NCBI GenBank assembly: GCA_013076295.1 | Contig: RQOL01000658.1 | Location: 2,418,001 to 2,482,000, forward strand | Direction of reading: 5' to 3' | Source of the DNA: Sanderia malayensis | Lineage: Eukaryota; Cnidaria; Scyphozoa; Semaeostomeae; Pelagiidae | Length of the DNA stretch: 64,000 nt | Shown: positions 62,401 to 64,000 of the stretch, in pieces | How positions within the stretch are numbered: position 1 is the stretch's first letter | Layout of the letters: each line of letters starts with the position of its first letter | Program-made: the position numbers and the translations under genes | The notes under the pieces: generated by a model | The model's database searches: none | Told to the model about the DNA's origin: nothing | Seen by the model: the letters and a program-made list of their open reading frames with translations, nothing else

Positions 62401-63901
62401 AAAGATTAACAAATTGAAAAGACTGTCAAGGAAGCAAGCGCTAATGGTTAATGGTTATTGCGGCCTTCGTTACCAAGGTGACTTTCTAAAGACCTGTTAT
62501 CACAACAAACCATTGGCGGTTTGAATAGAACAAGACGGGGTGGTCGTACTCGTGACCTTGGAAATTATCAACGATAAGTTGATGAATACAAAAGCTCGTG
62601 CATTTAACAAATAACAATTTCATTTCACGAATTAGAATTGTCTCTATGGGAATGTGATACGATTAGCAAAACCGGCTCACTCACTAAGAGACATGAAACT
62701 AAATCAAATTTATTTGTGAGTTGAACTGAACCTGATGGGGTCCAAGTTAACCATACAGTGTTTAGACGCTAGTCTCTAATGTTACAATTATCATTTGTCT
62801 CTTTGCATGCTTTCTTGATTTTTAAAGAGCTTCCTTCATTTGACAGTGGCTTACTTTGTGACATTACAAAGTCACAAATCTCTGCCAGTACAACATCGGC
62901 AAAACAACTTCGCGTGGGTAGAAATTTTAAGTCATCGGAAGGTATCAAAGAATCAGATAAATTAGTAAGTTTGCGTTAGATTCACAAAATCACATGAAAC
63001 AGATAAAGTAACGTTGTCTGACACAATACGACAAAACACAGAATATACATATAGTAAACACATGAAAAAACATTGTTATCAAAGAATCTCAGTTAGCTAA
63101 TGATCTTTGGAGGTAGTTTTTGTGGGCTCAGTTCTACATATTTGTTGCTCCTTTCGAAAGCATACACTAAGGTCTGTCATGCCAGGGAATCTATTTACTT
63201 AAGCGTGGCATTACGCAAGGCCGGCAGAATTTAACATGGCCGCAGCACGATGCCGAAATGAAATATCCTGGCAGTGTTTGCACGAGGTATTCATCTCAGT
63301 GTCCTAGACAACAACATTAATTGATTGTACTGTTATTTTTGAATTTTACTTAAAATTATTATATCCGTATTAATTTTTCTACAGTATGCATACAATAATA
63401 TATATTATATAGTAATTTGTTGTTGAATGAAATTGAATTGAATTGAAGTATAAGATACATTCATCTGCAATGCCGAAAAATAAGCATTGCAAAAAATTCT
63501 TACTTTGAGAATTTGTTTGCATAATTAATTGGTGAGTAGCTACAGTAATTCATCGAATAAGCCCCCGGAGGCTCATTTGCAAAATCGAAATTCTGGCTAG
63601 ATTTTCATTCAACATCAAGCGTAGTGAAAGTTATAATATGCTGTTAATCAATGAAGTTATTGGTAAAAGCTTGCTGCTGCTTGCGATGCATTTACTGCAC
63701 AACTTCAATGTCTTGATGCATCAGAGCTCAATATTCTTGCAAATGGTTATTTGCATGAGAGCTTTTTCGAGAGGGGTTTATTCGTGGGATAGGGGCAGGG
63801 GCTCATTTCAGGACTTGCAGCATTGAAGATAACATGAATGCAAAAAGCGTACACTCACCGAAGATCAAAACGAAGGCCCAAAATACGGGAAAATGCCGCA
63901 T
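37441..63901 (-). CDS. PKHD1L1: Giant fibrocystin-L (PKHD1L1)-like type I membrane protein with cadherin, cohesin/dockerin and MYND-like additions
   Basis: The first exon (63,859-63,901) encodes a signal peptide, [15 protein letters not shown]. Next exons 61,788-61,823, 61,424-61,498 and 61,108-61,249 open the first IPT/TIG domain. Order toward the C terminus: IPT domains, PA14, IPT domains, G8 plus PbH1 repeats, second G8 plus PbH1, PKHD1L1-type repeats, cadherin repeats, cohesin-like and dockerin-like domains, transmembrane helix, cytoplasmic tail with MYND-like finger. From 46,268 down to 37,441 every exon boundary was checked and the phases agree without a break, so the added C-terminal part belongs to the same gene. 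At about 47.4-48.5 and 51.6-52.7 kb several exons need one-base corrections. In vertebrates PKHD1L1 is a stereocilia coat and immune-cell protein without cadherins. The symbol marks family, not strict orthology. Confidence 0.82.
38603..40587 (-). other. Cohesin-like and dockerin-like pair, juxtamembrane region and transmembrane helix
   Basis: One large exon. It starts by finishing a cadherin repeat, then a cohesin-like beta domain ([31 protein letters not shown]), then a dockerin-like pair of calcium loops ([20 protein letters not shown] and [20 protein letters not shown]). A further beta-rich segment follows. The membrane helix, a Val/Ile/Leu/Phe run (about 38,913-38,993), is followed by the stop-transfer WLKKRKQR. 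Confidence 0.75.
40713..42414 (-). other. Cadherin repeats within the fibrocystin-L-like gene
   Basis: Exons 41,856-42,414 and 40,713-41,669. Calcium-binding cadherin motifs are plain: [52 protein letters not shown] and [10 protein letters not shown]. About five to six repeats. They join the preceding 110-residue repeats in phase 0 and the following exon in phase 1 (DNSTG|VVTL). Confidence 0.88.
42504..45831 (-). other. PKHD1L1-type C-terminal ectodomain
   Basis: Exons 45242-45718, 44812-45017, 44502-44678, 44330-44387, 44061-44234 and 42504-43936. Includes [20 protein letters not shown], a segment ending in a possible furin-like site (GGTRRRRAT), a Thr-rich linker, and four tandem repeats of about 110 residues in the 1.4-kb exon, each with a ...QQPG-N-x-T...W...TVQFANG-type pattern. 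Rich in N-glycosylation sequons. Confidence 0.7.
44300..44327. repeat. Short GGGAACA microsatellite
   Basis: Four tandem copies of a 7-mer (GGGAACA) in an intron of the large gene, immediately next to a splice donor at 44,324-44,329 on the minus strand. Confidence 0.8.
46268..49330 (-). other. PbH1 continuation, second G8 domain and second PbH1 region
   Basis: Reads [20 protein letters not shown] and onward, then the second G8 ([31 protein letters not shown]), then [12 protein letters not shown] and [20 protein letters not shown]. Reading through needs single-base corrections near 48,470, 48,215, 48,165, 47,852 and 47,436; the exons at 47,228-47,435 and 46,393-47,141 are clean. Confidence 0.75.
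49330..50845 (-). other. First G8 domain and first PbH1 region
   Basis: The G8 domain begins [20 protein letters not shown] and continues with [20 protein letters not shown]. The PbH1-type stretches include [33 protein letters not shown] and [20 protein letters not shown], the closest match to vertebrate PKHD1L1 in this gene. G8 is a beta-rich extracellular domain shared with TMEM2, CEMIP and PKHD1. Confidence 0.85.
50845..55986 (-). other. Second IPT/TIG block
   Basis: Repeated IPT units, for example [80 protein letters not shown] and [20 protein letters not shown]. Between about 51.6 and 52.7 kb at least five junctions within units need a one-base insertion (near 51,617, 51,983, 52,090, 52,368 and 52,640). 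Confidence 0.75.
53340..53470. repeat. Degenerate GATTA/GGATT-rich repeat
   Basis: Intronic. Many loose copies of GATTAGATT, GGATTGGATT and similar words, without a fixed unit. A similar tract lies at 61,510-61,690. Confidence 0.5.
56021..56930. repeat. Tandem satellite, about 4.5-5 units of 180-185 bp
   Basis: The word GAACCAAGTGTCCTAGAGGG begins at 56,048, 56,232, 56,416 and 56,596, with a diverged copy at 56,781, so spacings are 184, 184, 180 and 185 bp. Each unit also has GATCAGAAGGCCCTAAATAG and CGACTTTAGGCTTTCATGAT. The last unit is strongly diverged. It lies in an intron of the large gene; a lone unit occurs at 29.3 kb. Confidence 0.92.
56970..57056. repeat. Purine-only strand tract
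   Basis: About 80 bases almost entirely A and G on the plus strand (GGAAAGAAAAGAGGGGGAT and similar) next to the satellite. It forms a polypyrimidine tract on the coding (minus) strand of the large gene. Confidence 0.7.
57067..58870 (-). other. PA14-type domain region
   Basis: Exons at about 58,592-58,870, 58,200-58,455, 57,853-58,012, 57,538-57,735 and 57,067-57,375. The first has the PA14 pattern: [13 protein letters not shown], then [20 protein letters not shown] and [13 protein letters not shown]14 domains bind glycans or ligands at the cell surface, and in PKHD1L1 PA14 likewise lies between IPT blocks. Confidence 0.75.
58911..59100. repeat. Inverted repeat in an intron of the large gene
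   Basis: GTTGGTAAAACCTTAAGACC near 58,911 and ATCTCTAACAAACAATTCTT near 58,930 recur in reverse complement at about 59,045-59,097 with a few changes. Probably a small transposon remnant. A 60-residue frame across the right arm is not a gene. Confidence 0.5.
59200..61826 (-). other. N-terminal IPT/TIG region of the fibrocystin-L-like protein
   Basis: Small exons encode IPT starts such as [32 protein letters not shown] and [20 protein letters not shown], each with the usual P-x-x-G-x-x-GG turn, plus [15 protein letters not shown]. They lead directly into the PA14 domain. Introns are short and AT-rich. Confidence 0.75.
61827..63858. other. Intron 1 of the large gene
   Basis: About 2 kb between the signal-peptide exon and exon 2, AT-rich, with no recognised gene. 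It may hold regulatory sequence for the large gene. Confidence 0.45.
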
Positions 63902-64000
63902 GTCTTGGTACACGTTGTTCCCAACAATCTTTAGTGGATAATATTATGTTACTTCTTCATTCAAAATTATATATTTATAATCTTACAGGCCTGCAAACAG

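Overview
This is a eukaryotic, animal nuclear window: the genes are split by short GT/AG introns and the products are metazoan (a rhodopsin-type GPCR, DMRT, TOM22, peflin, TEDC2, IQCK, cytosolic ENGASE, a fibrocystin-L relative). AT-rich introns, an intronless GPCR, tRNA-like repeats and foldback transposons point to a marine invertebrate. A secreted peptide precursor laid out like the Hydra arminins makes a cnidarian my best guess, but this is inference and not proven.

Layout. 0.1-1.4 kb: intronless GPCR (-). 2.4-3.3 kb: TOM22 (+), convergent with peflin (-, 3.9-5.6 kb). Peflin is head to head, about 405 bp apart, with a TEDC2-like gene (+, 6.0-19.6 kb). TEDC2 introns hold a 622-bp MITE, a direct 2,095-bp tandem duplication that copies a whole coding exon, tRNA-like modules, and a complete two-exon DMRT gene on the opposite strand (12.4-14.1 kb). 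TEDC2 ends 62 bp from the end of convergent IQCK (-, 19.7-21.4 kb). 21.5-25.2 kb: three related palindromic transposons, one nested in another, with 8-bp target duplications. 25.6-27.4 kb: unidentified membrane protein with broken frame. 28.1-29.4 kb: repeats. 29.5-33.3 kb: 12-exon ENGASE (+).

35.4-36.3 kb (-) holds the most striking small gene. Its three exons encode, in order, a signal peptide, a strongly acidic segment, and a long arginine-rich tandem repeat of about 15 residues. This is the plan of a charge-neutralised cationic peptide precursor. One in-frame TGA interrupts the acidic exon.

37.4-63.9 kb (-) is one very large gene encoding a fibrocystin-L (PKHD1L1)-like surface protein: signal peptide, IPT/TIG domains, PA14, more IPT, two G8/PbH1 regions and PKHD1L1-type C-terminal repeats. 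Splice phases then run continuously into cadherin repeats, a cohesin-like plus dockerin-like pair, a transmembrane helix and a cytoplasmic tail ending in a MYND-like zinc finger.

Sequence quality looks uneven. Single-base losses that break otherwise conserved exons cluster at about 25.6-31 kb and 46-53 kb, while neighbouring exons are clean. This suggests residual long-read indels more than pseudogenes. All exon boundaries and domain calls come from reading the sequence; no database search was run.
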